Shown here: positions 38,101-46,449 of the stretch, one piece after another
Layout of the letters: each line of letters begins with the position of its first letter
Position numbering within the stretch: position 1 is the first letter of the stretch
Source: an uncultured candidatus Porisulfidus sp.
GTDB lineage: Bacteria; Pseudomonadota; Gammaproteobacteria; Poriferisulfidales; Poriferisulfidaceae
Length of the DNA stretch: 64,000 nucleotides
Direction of reading: 5' to 3'
NCBI GenBank assembly: GCA_958431155.1
Contig: OY288106.1
Span: 1,091,161-1,155,160, forward strand
Translations under genes and position numbers: made by a program
The notes under the pieces: generated by a model
What the model saw: the letters and a program-made list of their open reading frames with translations, nothing else
What the model was told of the DNA's origin: nothing
Databases searched by the model: none

Positions 38101-38502
38101 CTTCTGACGCCGCCCGAGGACGGCTGGCACGATACCGGCGATGTCGCCGAATTCGACGATGACGGATTCCTGAGCCTGCACGGGCGGGCCAAGCGCTTCG
38201 CCAAGATCGGCGGCGAGATGGTGTCGCTCGCGTACGTGGAGCAGAAGGTCAGCGAGGTCTGGCCGGAGTACCGCCATATCGTCTGCGCGATCGATCACCC
38301 GACCCGCGGCGAACAACTGGTCCTCATTACCGAACATCCGGAACCGGACCGGGGCGGGCTGAGGCAGGCCCTGGGCGAACAGGGAGTGGCGGAATTGGCG
38401 CGTCCCCGGCTGATCCTGCCGGTCGAGGCCCTGCCGCTTCTCGGCAGCGGCAAACCGGACTTGCGGAAGGCGCAGGAACTGGCGTGCTCGGTGCTACACT
38501 AG
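35167..38502 (+). CDS. LplT-PlsC-Aas fusion: lysophospholipid transporter/acyl-ACP synthetase with degenerate acyltransferase
   Basis: 1111 aa. Residues 1-420 are an MFS lysophospholipid flippase like LplT (TQLTGAYNDNVFRNALVVLI), with about 12 helices. Residues 430-600 align with the PlsC acyltransferase of Aas, but its HX4D site is lost (Asn-His to Arg450-Arg451, Asp to Val456) and FPEGR is FPAAG (517-521). Residues 610-1111 are an acyl-ACP synthetase close to E. coli Aas: FTSGSEGEPKGVVLSH, LPTFHSFALGVGLLLPLMSG and GRAKRFAKIGGEMVSL. Intact family members recycle lysophosphatidylethanolamine. It starts 15 bp after hisI. Confidence 0.9.
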   Translation: MPSTFRLLLTRRLGPFFFTQLTGAYNDNVFRNALVVLITYRITELAGFGSEELVAASAGVFLLPFLLFSALGGKLADHFPRHRLIQHIKLAECALMALTWIGFATGSVGFLFVILFLTGLQSALFGPVKYAILPNLLSRTELLAGNAWVAVGTFISILAGSLTGTLLMGVPDASLWVPGILVVSAAAGYLASYRIPAQSPGNAALQLSFEPFSETSRILREGLSQPRLAWLMLSISWFWMIGVGLLIQLPLFVRDVLAGNEQALAGALAIFTIGVGLGALLCNRWLGGAARATWAPLAAAALGAGFVLLGLVPPAEVPLRGFDALLNDPQAVSTLGILLAVAVAGGFYVTPLYTMVQQRAPEERRARIIACNNILNSIFMALASVLSILIFQSGGTIVTMWLAMAATAAAAALILLHITQGSFRHILLWPIASIMLTSEPPPPGSLVFVRRGSAWVAWALAATIPGKLEIHVDPSLLRRPSLRLLACWVRLRPLDPSALDDQWPGGEDEPSHITLIFPAAGPKGEASLLELMQIARQRSGRPVEVAHVSDPELYMPRFHPRIRVGFESCPLPPRAADEPETIRRDALRIYDLLCELEYRMHCKECTTLQSLYGAVQRFGGNRSILADLERTLTYRQLLRAIHAVAQLLERALPKTQDTIGILLPNAAAMPITFFATHALQRIPVMLNYTAGPTNLASACRTAGLTHIVTSRRFVEKADLGDLADALAKDCAVVWLEDLRSKLSLGMKLVAAWRALRMPRGGDASDPAVVLFTSGSEGEPKGVVLSHRNLQRNRCQVRAVLDLTPEDHLLLCLPTFHSFALGVGLLLPLMSGLRCTLYPSPLHYKQIPELIRKLGITVFFSTDTFLNGYGQAADREDLESLRLIVAGAEPLKPSTCKFWQERFGLTVHEGYGVTETSPAVSANTSACNRPGSVGRLMPEIEARLEPLDDSRDSTGIVRGRLFLRGPNVMSGYWLPGESRLLTPPEDGWHDTGDVAEFDDDGFLSLHGRAKRFAKIGGEMVSLAYVEQKVSEVWPEYRHIVCAIDHPTRGEQLVLITEHPEPDRGGLRQALGEQGVAELARPRLILPVEALPLLGSGKPDLRKAQELACSVLH

Positions 38503-38558
38503 TTTTCAAGGCACCACAACGAATACCGACTCCTTGGGAACGTTCACTGGGAGACGCC

Positions 38559-40070
38559 ATGCGAGAAGTCACACCGCTTTCCGTGGATCTGCTGCTAAGC
38601 GCAGTGGACGTGCTGGCCTCGGTTTTGCTGTTTGGCATCGGGGTCCTGATCCTGGTCGCGATGATGCTCTACATCGTCGACGCCACGCAGACCCGCCATG
38701 CGGTGCGCCGCAATTACCCCGTCATCGGGCGCTTCCGGTACTGGTTCGAGCATCTGGGCGAATTCTTCCGCCAGTACTTCTTCGCCATGGACCGCGAAGA
38801 GATGCCGTTCAACCGGGCGCAACGCTCCTGGATCTACCGCGCCAGCAAGAACGTCACCAACACGCTGCCTTTCGGCTCGACCCGCGACCTGACGCGCCCC
38901 GGCACCGTCCTGTTCGTCAATGATCCCTACCCTGGCCTCAGTCAGAAGGATGCCCGGCCTCCCCCTCTGACCATCGGCCCGGACGCATCCGAACCCTACT
39001 CCAGCGAACACTTTTTCCACATCTCGGCCATGAGCTACGGTTCCATTTCGAACGTCGCCGTCCAGGCGCTGTCGCGTGGCGCGGCCAAGGCCGGATGCTG
39101 GCTTAATACCGGCGAGGGAGGGCTGTCGCCCTACCATCTGGAGGGCGGTTGCGACCTGGTCTTCCAGATCGGCACCGCCAAGTACGGCGTGCGCGACGAA
39201 CACGGTAACCTGTCGAAGGCGCGCCTGCGCGAACTGGCCGAAAACCCGCATGTGCGCATGTTTGAGATCAAGCTTTCCCAAGGCGCCAAGCCCGGCATGG
39301 GAGGACTCCTGCCGCGCGTCAAGGTGACGGAGGAAATCGCCTGCATCCGCGGTATCCCGGCAGGCAAGGCATCGCGCAGCCCACGCCGGCATCCTGAGAT
39401 CGGCAACCCTGCGGAACTGCTGGACATGGTCGCCCGGATCCGCGACCTTACGGGTAAACCGGTCGGCTTCAAGGCCGTAATCGGCTCCGAGCAGATGCTG
39501 GATGACTGGGTCGATGAAATCCTGCGACGGGGCCCTGCGTCCGCCCCGGATTTCATCACCGTCGATGGCTGCGACGGCGGCAGCGGCGCCGCCCCCATGC
39601 CGCTGCTCGACGCGGTCGGGCTACCGCTGCGCGAAAGCCTGCCGATGGTGGTCGACCGCCTGGAGCAAGGAGGCCTCCGCGATCGCGTCCGCATCATCGC
39701 GTCCGGCAAACAGGTCAACCCGTCCGATGTCGCTTGGGCGTTGTGCCTGGGGGCGGATTTCATCTGTTCGGCGCGCGCGTTTATGTTCGCGCTCGGCTGC
39801 ATCCAGGCCATGCAGTGCAATCGCAACACCTGTCCCACCGGCGTCACCACGCACAACCCTCGGCTGCAACAGGGCCTGAACCCGACGGACAAGGCCGTCC
39901 GAGTCGCTCACCTGGCCTGCAATATGGAGGCGGAAGTTGCCATGATCGCCCACTCGTGCGGCGTGGCTCACCCACGTGCTCTGAACCGAACCCATGCGCG
40001 CATCGTGCAGCCCAACGGCCTGAGCGCCTCGCTACACGCGCTCTACCCCATGCCCGCCCGAACCGTCTGA
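38559..40070 (+). CDS. FMN-binding glutamate synthase family protein
   Basis: 503 aa single-domain protein related to the synthase half of GltB. A hydrophobic helix near residues 8-32 (DVLASVLLFGIGVLILVAMM) suggests membrane attachment. FMN-barrel signatures are KLSQGAKPGMGGLLP and TVDGCDGGSGAAPMPLLDAV. A cysteine set, GCIQAMQCNRNTCPTGVT (C-x5-C-x4-C), fits the 3Fe-4S cluster of glutamate synthases. There is no glutaminase domain, so the true reaction is open. The ATG at 38559 follows GGGAG; a longer frame overlaps the previous gene. Confidence 0.85.
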   Translation: MREVTPLSVDLLLSAVDVLASVLLFGIGVLILVAMMLYIVDATQTRHAVRRNYPVIGRFRYWFEHLGEFFRQYFFAMDREEMPFNRAQRSWIYRASKNVTNTLPFGSTRDLTRPGTVLFVNDPYPGLSQKDARPPPLTIGPDASEPYSSEHFFHISAMSYGSISNVAVQALSRGAAKAGCWLNTGEGGLSPYHLEGGCDLVFQIGTAKYGVRDEHGNLSKARLRELAENPHVRMFEIKLSQGAKPGMGGLLPRVKVTEEIACIRGIPAGKASRSPRRHPEIGNPAELLDMVARIRDLTGKPVGFKAVIGSEQMLDDWVDEILRRGPASAPDFITVDGCDGGSGAAPMPLLDAVGLPLRESLPMVVDRLEQGGLRDRVRIIASGKQVNPSDVAWALCLGADFICSARAFMFALGCIQAMQCNRNTCPTGVTTHNPRLQQGLNPTDKAVRVAHLACNMEAEVAMIAHSCGVAHPRALNRTHARIVQPNGLSASLHALYPMPARTV

Positions 40071-40077
40071 ATCCGCC

Positions 40078-41322
40078 GTGGATCTGGTTGTCCTGATTTC
40101 GAGTCTCGCGGGCCTGCTACTCCTGGGCCTGGTGCTGAAGCCCCTCTCCAGCCGCCTGAAGTTCCCATTCGAGGCGCTGTTGCTGCTTCTGGGCTTCGTC
40201 TTCAGCAGTTTGATCATCGATGCCGACCAACTGGGCCTCCACAGCGGCGTGCTGCGCGATCTGGTGTTCTACGTGTTCCTGCCGATCCTGATCTTCTCAG
40301 CCGCCTACAGCATGGATTCACCGAGATTCGGACGGAACCTGTTCGGCATCCTCCTGCTGGCGCTGCCGCTGGCACTGATTTCCCTGGTGTTCACCACTGT
40401 ACTGGTCTATTACGGCATGGGTCATCCGGCCGGGTTTCCGTGGATCGCGGCCCTGCTGACCGGCACCATGCTGATCGCCACCCACAGCCAAGCGCTCCAG
40501 CAGGTGTTCAAGCATCTGAATCTACCTCCGGACCTGCGTACGCTGATCAGGGGCGAGGGCCTACTGAACAACGCATTAGGCATCGTGCTGTTCACCCTGC
40601 TGCTGGCGTTCGCTCTGGAGCCCGACTTGAATTTGGGAGCCCAGGAAATTGCGTTGTACATCGTCTGGGAGGTGCTCGGCGGTGCAATCGTCGGGGTCGG
40701 TATCGGCTTCTTCGCCCTGATCTTCCTGCGGGTGCGGAACCCGTCTCCGCATGAGGTGGCGCTGTTCACCCTGGTGACCGCCTACATGGCCTATCTGGTC
40801 GCGGACTACGTGCTCAACGTCTCCGGCGTCCTGTCCGTGCTGGCGACGGCACTGATCATGGGCCGCACCATGCACCAGGATCTGGATGCTCCGCGGGACC
40901 ATTTCGTGGACGAGTTCTGGCGCCTCATGGCCACCCTAGCCGAATCCATGCTATTCCTCATGCTCGGATTGAGCATCTCGATCGACATCTTCTCCGACCG
41001 CTATTTGGCGATCCTGATCGGCATCGGCGCAGTCATCCTGGCCCGCATCGCTGGACTTGCCCTCGTCATGCCGTTGCTGACCCGGACAAACAAGACATTG
41101 AAGGAGCTGCCGGATCACAACATCCTGTACTTCAGCAGCGCCCGCGGTGCCGTCACCATCGGGTTGGCGCTGAGCGTGCCGATCGAGCTTGACTACTGGT
41201 GGACGATTGAATCCATCGGCTTCGGGGTGGTGCTGTTCTCGATGCTGATCCAGGCTCCCCTGCTGGAATTCTGGCGGCAGAAAAAAATGAAAAAGGCCGC
41301 AGACCCTGCTGGTTTGAACTGA
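40078..41322 (+). CDS. CPA1-family cation:proton antiporter-like protein lacking canonical aspartates
   Basis: 414 aa with about 12 hydrophobic helices. GTG start seven bases after the previous stop. The fold is CPA1 (NhaP/YjcE-like), with the late RGAVTIGLALS motif and ESMLFLMLGLS helix conserved. The helix-4 TDP site reads ATHSQAL (His136 for Asp) and the helix-5 ND motif reads RGEGLLNNAL (Asn164-Asn165). Both ion-binding carboxylates of known antiporters are therefore absent, while Glu160 remains. Function is uncertain: a changed transporter, or a transport-dead protein. Confidence 0.85.
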   Translation: MDLVVLISSLAGLLLLGLVLKPLSSRLKFPFEALLLLLGFVFSSLIIDADQLGLHSGVLRDLVFYVFLPILIFSAAYSMDSPRFGRNLFGILLLALPLALISLVFTTVLVYYGMGHPAGFPWIAALLTGTMLIATHSQALQQVFKHLNLPPDLRTLIRGEGLLNNALGIVLFTLLLAFALEPDLNLGAQEIALYIVWEVLGGAIVGVGIGFFALIFLRVRNPSPHEVALFTLVTAYMAYLVADYVLNVSGVLSVLATALIMGRTMHQDLDAPRDHFVDEFWRLMATLAESMLFLMLGLSISIDIFSDRYLAILIGIGAVILARIAGLALVMPLLTRTNKTLKELPDHNILYFSSARGAVTIGLALSVPIELDYWWTIESIGFGVVLFSMLIQAPLLEFWRQKKMKKAADPAGLN

Positions 41323-41519
41323 GTCGAAGACGGTCGAAGCTATTTTGGTCGGTAAGCGTACGACGTGATCCGCCAGGGCCGCCCCTGCGCAAGCCCATCC
41401 CGTAACAGTACGGATAGAGTGAACTTGAAGCCCGACCGTTCCGCTAACAGGTCACAGGTATATAGAACGATTCCAGTTTCGTGGATTTGCCCAATCGATC
41501 TTTTTTCAATTTGTTTGGG

Positions 41520-42632
41520 CTAACCCGCCGGTGCCAGACAATCTTTAAACGATGCTGCCATATTGCGAATAAGTTCGAAGTATGCTCCGGGCCCGCTTTC
41601 GGCAGCAGCCCCTAGAGGGTCGAGAATACCCGCTTTCGCCTGCGTATTTTCGATGATCGTGTCGACGAGGCGCGGCTCGAACTGAACCTCGGCAAATACG
41701 CAGGTTGCGCCGAGTTGACGAACCTTGTCGCGCAGTTCGACGATGCGGCGGACACCCGGCGACTGCTCTGCGCTGACCACAACCGAGCCAACCGCAGTCA
41801 AGCCGAAACGATCCTCGAAATGCCGATAGGCATCGTGGAACACTATAAAAGGCCTGCCGCGCACCGGGGCCACATCCTGGGCGATTTCCATGGTGAGGTC
41901 ATCCAGACGATTGAGAAGTGTCTCGGCATTGGCCGTGTAGGTCTTGGCGTTGGTAGGGTCGGCCTCGGACAGAGTGGTGGCAATCATGCGAACCATCGCC
42001 CCGGCATTCACCGGATCGAGCCAGAAATGCAGGTTGAAAGCAGTATGCTCCTCGTCTTCGTGGGCAACCGCACTTTCGTCTTCGTGGTGTCCATGCTCGT
42101 CATCGGCCTCATGACCGTGGGCCTCCTCCCTTTCCGAGTGTCCTTTTCCTTCGTGATCCGCGTGACCTTCCTCGGCGTCGTGGTCGTGGGCTTCAAAGGC
42201 CCCCCCCTCGCGAAGCGGCCGATGGACGAGGCCGTCTGCTTCGGACAGCGTGACGACGCGGGCGTCGTGCGCAAGCGTACCGATCGCGTTGGCGAGGGAA
42301 GTCTCCATCAATTCGTCAATCAGAAAAACAATGCGGGCGTTCTGGAGAACCCCGGCATCAGAGGGGCGCAGGCTGAAAGTATGTGGCGATGCGGTGCCCC
42401 GCATCATCAGGTGGGGTTCGTCTGTTCCTTCCATGACGGCACTCACCAGCGAGTGCACCGGCTTGATGGAAACAACCACTCCGGCGGTGACATCGGCTGC
42501 CGCCGACCCCGGGATCACGCAGCCCAAAAATGCTGCTGCGGAAAGGGCGGAGAACACGCGGTGGAACGTCGGCGGGAAGCGATTGATGAATGTCATGCGA
42601 ACTGCCGCGACCAAAGATTCCGATTGCACCAT
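41520..42632 (-). CDS. znuA: Zinc ABC transporter substrate-binding protein
   Basis: 370 aa periplasmic zinc receptor. The signal sequence ends near FLGCVIPGSAAADV. Zinc ligands fit GTASPHTFSLRPSD, a histidine- and acid-rich loop (about residues 148-195, HDHDAEEGHADHEG onward) and LHFWLDPVNAG. A C-terminal ECVFAEVQFEP-type helix (CVFAEVQFEPRLVDT) is also typical. I chose the ATG at 42632 because GGGAGG lies seven bases upstream; an alternative at 42596 gives a shorter leader. It is divergent from znuCB across a Zur box. Confidence 0.95.
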   Translation of the reverse strand: MVQSESLVAAVRMTFINRFPPTFHRVFSALSAAAFLGCVIPGSAAADVTAGVVVSIKPVHSLVSAVMEGTDEPHLMMRGTASPHTFSLRPSDAGVLQNARIVFLIDELMETSLANAIGTLAHDARVVTLSEADGLVHRPLREGGAFEAHDHDAEEGHADHEGKGHSEREEAHGHEADDEHGHHEDESAVAHEDEEHTAFNLHFWLDPVNAGAMVRMIATTLSEADPTNAKTYTANAETLLNRLDDLTMEIAQDVAPVRGRPFIVFHDAYRHFEDRFGLTAVGSVVVSAEQSPGVRRIVELRDKVRQLGATCVFAEVQFEPRLVDTIIENTQAKAGILDPLGAAAESGPGAYFELIRNMAASFKDCLAPAG

Positions 42633-42695
42633 ACTTTCCTCCCGTTCAGCGAACTTGCTGCACAGTCTAATGCAACTGAGCCGTGGCAACCACCA

Positions 42696-42718
42696 TAATT
42701 GTTATATTATAACATTAT
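42696..42718. promoter_or_regulatory. Zur box between znuA and znuCB
   Basis: TGTTATATTATAACA at 42700-42714 is a perfect palindrome that matches the core TGTTATANTATAACA known for gammaproteobacterial Zur. It sits in the divergent promoter region, 68 bases from the znuA start and 134 from znuC. Zinc-loaded Zur would repress both genes from here. Confidence 0.85.
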
Positions 42719-42847
42719 GCACAACTAGGCGGCATTATCTCCCGGCATTTTGGCTGTTTCCGTGATTCGGCGAACGTCGGAACAGACAGAATCAGGTTGT
42801 CGTTCATGCCGCAGGGGGTTCCCTGTCACGCCCGTAGAATAGACATT

Positions 42848-43528
42848 ATGGGAGACGACCCGCATACCTGCCCAACACGGCTCGTTGATGCGCGCAATAT
42901 CGGAGTGCGACGCAACAAACGTTGGATCATCCGGCAAGTCGATATCCAGGTGACGCGCGGCGAACTAGTCTACTTGATTGGGGCCAATGGCGCCGGCAAA
43001 TCGACCTGCGTCAAGGCCCTGCTCGGATTAATCCGCATCGATGAAGGAGAGATCGAGCAGGCGCCGGGACTGGAGGTGGGCTATGTCCCGCAGCGGCTAT
43101 CGGTTAGTCCGACACTGCCTCTCAGCCTTCGCCGCCTGGTCACACTGACCGGGCGTTTCTCCGCTCGCGACATTGATGCTGTGCTCGCCGCCGTCGGCCT
43201 GGAGAAACTTGGCGACCCTCCGGTCACGACCCTGTCGGGTGGCGAATTCCAACGGCTGCTGCTCGCACGGGCATTGATCCATCAGCCTGATCTCCTGGTC
43301 CTGGATGAACCGGACCAAGGCGTCGATATCGCCGGTGCTGAAGTGTTCCATGAGTTGATCGAAGAGATTCGCCAAGACCTTGATTGTGGTGTCCTGTTGA
43401 TTTCCCATGACATCAAAATGGTCATGGATGCCGACAGCGATGTGGTGGTCCTGGTGCCCCACGAACATGACCAGCAAAGCCCAGGCGGTGCTGCACAGTC
43501 CGCCGGGCATCACGGCAGCGACGCGTAG
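42848..43528 (+). CDS. znuC: Zinc ABC transporter ATP-binding protein
   Basis: 226 aa ABC ATPase (E. coli 251). Walker A is IGANGAGKST, the signature LSGGEFQRLLLARAL, Walker B LLVLDEPDQG and the H-loop LISHD. A His-rich end (PHEHDQQ and HHGSDA) follows. I chose ATG 42848; frames extend to TTG 42797 without a better ribosome binding site. znuB starts eight bases after its stop. Confidence 0.95.
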   Translation: MGDDPHTCPTRLVDARNIGVRRNKRWIIRQVDIQVTRGELVYLIGANGAGKSTCVKALLGLIRIDEGEIEQAPGLEVGYVPQRLSVSPTLPLSLRRLVTLTGRFSARDIDAVLAAVGLEKLGDPPVTTLSGGEFQRLLLARALIHQPDLLVLDEPDQGVDIAGAEVFHELIEEIRQDLDCGVLLISHDIKMVMDADSDVVVLVPHEHDQQSPGGAAQSAGHHGSDA

Positions 43529-43536
43529 TCAAAGAC

Positions 43537-44343
43537 ATGTTGGACGACTTCTTCGTGCGCGCCTTGCTTGCCGGCATCGGGCTGACGCTCGTCACCGGAC
43601 CGGCGGGATGTTTCGTGGTCTGGCGGCGGTTGGCCTACTTTGGCGAAACGATAGCGCATTCGGCCCTGCTCGGAGTCGCACTTGCCATCCTGATCGACCT
43701 CAATTTGGCGGTAGGCATATTCGCTACCGCCTCCGTGGTCGTGTTGACCATGCTTTACCTTGAACGGCGCGACACGTTGCCGACCGACACCCTGCTCGGC
43801 CTGCTCGCACATGGCGGGCTCGCCCTAGGCCTCGTCATTCTGTCTTTCTTCTCGGATATGAGGATCGACCTGCAGGCACTGCTATTCGGGGACATTCTTG
43901 CCGTATCGCGGGTCGATTTGGCGGTGATCTGGCTGGGTGGCGTAGCCGCACTGGGGGTGTTGTGGTGGATCTGGCGCCCGTTGCTGGCAATGACCGTCAG
44001 CGCCGATCTGGCTACGGTGGCAGGGTTGCGCCCAGAGCGTGCACGTCTGGCGTTCGGGCTTCTCGTGGCGGCAGCCATTGCCGTTTCGATCAAGATCGTC
44101 GGGGTTCTGCTGATCGTCGCGTTGCTGGTAATCCCGGCGGCGACGGTGCGCCGCTTTGCGTCAAGTCCGGAGAAAATGGCGGTCGGTGCCATTTTGGCGG
44201 GCATTGCCGCAGTGGCCGGAGGGTTGTTCGCCTCGGCCGAGTTCGACACGCCGTCAGGTCCCTCTATCGTCGTGACTGCACTGGCACTGTTTGCGGTGAC
44301 TCGCCTACGCCGTCCACGCTCGATCATCAACCGGATACAGTGA
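43537..44343 (+). CDS. znuB: Zinc ABC transporter permease
   Basis: 268 aa, about eight membrane helices; the inner-membrane channel of ZnuABC. Typical motifs are GCFVVWRRLAYFGETIAHSA and VSIKIVGVLLIVALLVIPAA. It ends 17 bases inside the 3' end of the convergent CDF exporter gene, so import and export transcripts overlap. Confidence 0.95.
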   Translation: MLDDFFVRALLAGIGLTLVTGPAGCFVVWRRLAYFGETIAHSALLGVALAILIDLNLAVGIFATASVVVLTMLYLERRDTLPTDTLLGLLAHGGLALGLVILSFFSDMRIDLQALLFGDILAVSRVDLAVIWLGGVAALGVLWWIWRPLLAMTVSADLATVAGLRPERARLAFGLLVAAAIAVSIKIVGVLLIVALLVIPAATVRRFASSPEKMAVGAILAGIAAVAGGLFASAEFDTPSGPSIVVTALALFAVTRLRRPRSIINRIQ

Positions 44344-45247
44344 CAGGATTGTCGGTGCAGTCTTCCAACTCGATTTGCACCGTGACGTGATCGATGTTGA
44401 AGCGCTCGTCCAAGCGGGTTCGAATGGCGGCAATAGTCGAATCCGGGTTGGCTCCCTCGGCAATACGTGCGTGCAGGGTCAACAGTGAATGCTCCTGCGA
44501 CAAGGACCAGGCATGCACATGATGAACATCTTCGATAGTCGGGACGCGCGCGATCAGGTCCGGACCAATCTCTTCTACATTCAATTGCTTGGGGACACCT
44601 TCAAGTAGCACGTGTGCCGATTCTCTCAGCAGGAACCAGGCGCTTCGCAACACCAGCAAGCAGACCAGGGCAGAAAGAATCGGATCGGCCAGCATCCAGC
44701 CGGTCGTCATGATGATCAGCGCCGCACTGACTGCCGCAATTGAACCGAGCATGTCGCTGATTACGTGGAGTAGAGCGCCGCGCACATTCAGGTTGTCGCG
44801 GTTCGCCCCGTGAAACAGCGCGAACGCACCGATATTGACGATTAGGCCGAGTCCCGCCACCACGAGCATGGGGCCGGCGAGCACTTCGGTCGGGTTCATG
44901 AACCGGCCAATCGCTTCGGAAAAGATCCAGCCGACGATAAACACCAGGCTAATGCCGTTGGTGAAGGCGGCGAGAACCGGAAAACGATGATAGCCATAAG
45001 TTTGCATCTTGTCTTCTGGACGGCGGCTCAACCTGAAGGCGATCCAGGCGAACAGCAGGGACACCGTGTCGACCAGCATATGAGCGGCATCTGCCAGCAA
45101 CGCCAGAGAACCCGAAATCACGCCGCCGACGATCTCGGCGATCATGAACCCCCCGATCAGCAGAAAAGCCCAGAAGATGCGGCGGGCGTCATTGTCATGT
45201 CCGCTCCGAGCGCGTTCGGAACCGTGCACGTCGCGATTACCGAACAT
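44327..45247 (-). CDS. zitB: CDF-family zinc/cation exporter (ZitB-like)
   Basis: 306 aa with six membrane helices and a cytoplasmic C-terminal domain (E. coli ZitB 313). Metal-site motifs are in helix 2 (LALLADAAHMLVDTVSL, HxxxD) and helix 5 (ALLHVISDMLGS, HxxxD). The C-terminal VHHVHAWSLSQEHSLLTLHA is the dimer metal site. The ATG at 45247 follows AAAGGAGATC, a strong ribosome binding site; the long open frame upstream is not coding. Exports zinc from the cytoplasm. The name is by similarity; the metal is not proven. Confidence 0.9.
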   Translation of the reverse strand: MFGNRDVHGSERARSGHDNDARRIFWAFLLIGGFMIAEIVGGVISGSLALLADAAHMLVDTVSLLFAWIAFRLSRRPEDKMQTYGYHRFPVLAAFTNGISLVFIVGWIFSEAIGRFMNPTEVLAGPMLVVAGLGLIVNIGAFALFHGANRDNLNVRGALLHVISDMLGSIAAVSAALIIMTTGWMLADPILSALVCLLVLRSAWFLLRESAHVLLEGVPKQLNVEEIGPDLIARVPTIEDVHHVHAWSLSQEHSLLTLHARIAEGANPDSTIAAIRTRLDERFNIDHVTVQIELEDCTDNPVTVSG

Positions 45248-45607
45248 CAGCGGATCTCCTTTGGTCGTCAATCGAATGACACCGCCAGACCGGCGCAAAA
45301 AACTGAGGTCGCCGGACAAGAAACGCTTCGGCGACACGCCGCTGGAGGGTTTTCCCGGGAGGTGAAAAAATAACCTGCATGGCCTCAGTATAGCGACCCC
45401 CACCGCCGGAAGTAGGCCGATACGAGGCCGTTTAACTGGGCTGCCGGAGCGAAACGAAAATGTCGGCGAATATGCCGTCGCGCGCCAACCTCCGGGGCGC
45501 CGGTTTCCGATGCCACCGATTCCCACGCAAGCAGCGGACATCTCGCCTTATATATAATATGCGTTTGCTTTCGCCAATCCAGTCGAAACACGCTCGAAGA
45601 TAGACAC
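45248..45607. other. 360-bp gene-free region between zitB and ctaC
   Basis: No convincing gene. On the minus strand TATACT (complement of 45387-45392) could be the zitB -10, giving a leader of about 133 nt. That leader holds a 7-bp stem GTCGCCG/CGGCGAC (45308-45314 with 45329-45335). On the plus strand TATAAT at 45553-45558 in a TATATATAATATG run precedes ctaC by 50 bases. No -35 hexamer is clear for either. Confidence 0.5.
45553..45558 (+). promoter_or_regulatory. Likely -10 of the cytochrome oxidase operon
   Basis: TATAAT within an alternating TA run, about 50 bases ahead of the ctaC ATG in an otherwise GC-rich area. It is the only good -10 match before the eight-gene oxidase cluster. No matching -35 is seen, so an activator may help. 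Confidence 0.45.
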
Positions 45608-46435
45608 ATGTCGGAAGAAATCCGTCGGATGTTACCGAATTTAAGATCCCTCCTGAATCTCCGCCGCTTCGCTGCGGTGGTGTTCCTGCTATCGTTCGCG
45701 GGCGCCGCGCAGGCCGGCTGGGACACCCTCAACATGCCGGTCGGCGTCACCGAAGTCAGCCGCATCGTTTATGACCTGCACATGCTGATCTTCTGGATTT
45801 GCGTGGCTATCGGCATCATCGTGTTCGGCGCCATGTTCTATTCCATCCTCATGCACCGGAAGTCCCGCGGCGTCACGGCCTCGACCTTCCACGAGAGCAC
45901 GACCGTGGAAGTGATCTGGACGGTCATCCCCTTCATCATTCTGGTCGCCATGGCGGTCCCGGCCACGGCCACCTTGATCAAGATGGAAGACTCCGGCGAA
46001 TCCGAAATGACGATCAAGATCACCGGCTATCAGTGGCTGTGGCGCTACGACTACCTGGATCACGACTTCGGCTTCTACTCTTTCTTGGCAACCTCCCGTG
46101 AAGCAATCCGCGACCAGGCCGAGAAGGATGAGAACTACTTGTTGGAAGTCGATCGCCCCCTGGTCATCCCTACCGGTACGAAAATCCGCATGCTGGTCAC
46201 GGCCAACGACGTGATTCACGCCTGGTGGCTGCCGGATCTGGCCCTCAAGCGGGATGCCGTGCCGGGCTTCATCAACGAATTGTGGACTCTAGTCGAGACC
46301 CCCGGAATCTACCGGGGTCAGTGCGCCGAACTCTGCGGCCGCGATCATGGCTTCATGCCGATCGAGGTCCACGCCGTGCCCCCTGACGCATACCGCGCCT
46401 GGGTGGAAGAGCAAACCGCCAGCGCCACCGAATAA
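45608..46435 (+). CDS. ctaC: Cytochrome c oxidase subunit II
   Basis: 275 aa. A signal peptide (VVFLLSFAGAAQAGW) and two membrane helices anchor a periplasmic cupredoxin domain. The CuA site is complete: VIHAWWLPDL (His) and GQCAELCGRDHGFMPIEV (two Cys, His, Met). It accepts electrons from cytochrome c. The aromatic patch YQWLWRYDY is typical. It opens the ctaCD-small-ctaG-ctaE operon. Confidence 0.97.
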   Translation: MSEEIRRMLPNLRSLLNLRRFAAVVFLLSFAGAAQAGWDTLNMPVGVTEVSRIVYDLHMLIFWICVAIGIIVFGAMFYSILMHRKSRGVTASTFHESTTVEVIWTVIPFIILVAMAVPATATLIKMEDSGESEMTIKITGYQWLWRYDYLDHDFGFYSFLATSREAIRDQAEKDENYLLEVDRPLVIPTGTKIRMLVTANDVIHAWWLPDLALKRDAVPGFINELWTLVETPGIYRGQCAELCGRDHGFMPIEVHAVPPDAYRAWVEEQTASATE

Positions 46436-46449
46436 CCTACGGAGCCGAC

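Noticed and set aside
41485-41520. GCCCAA...TTGGGC repeat at the end of znuA as a terminator
   Set aside because: Arms are six bases and the loop is about 20, too weak to support.
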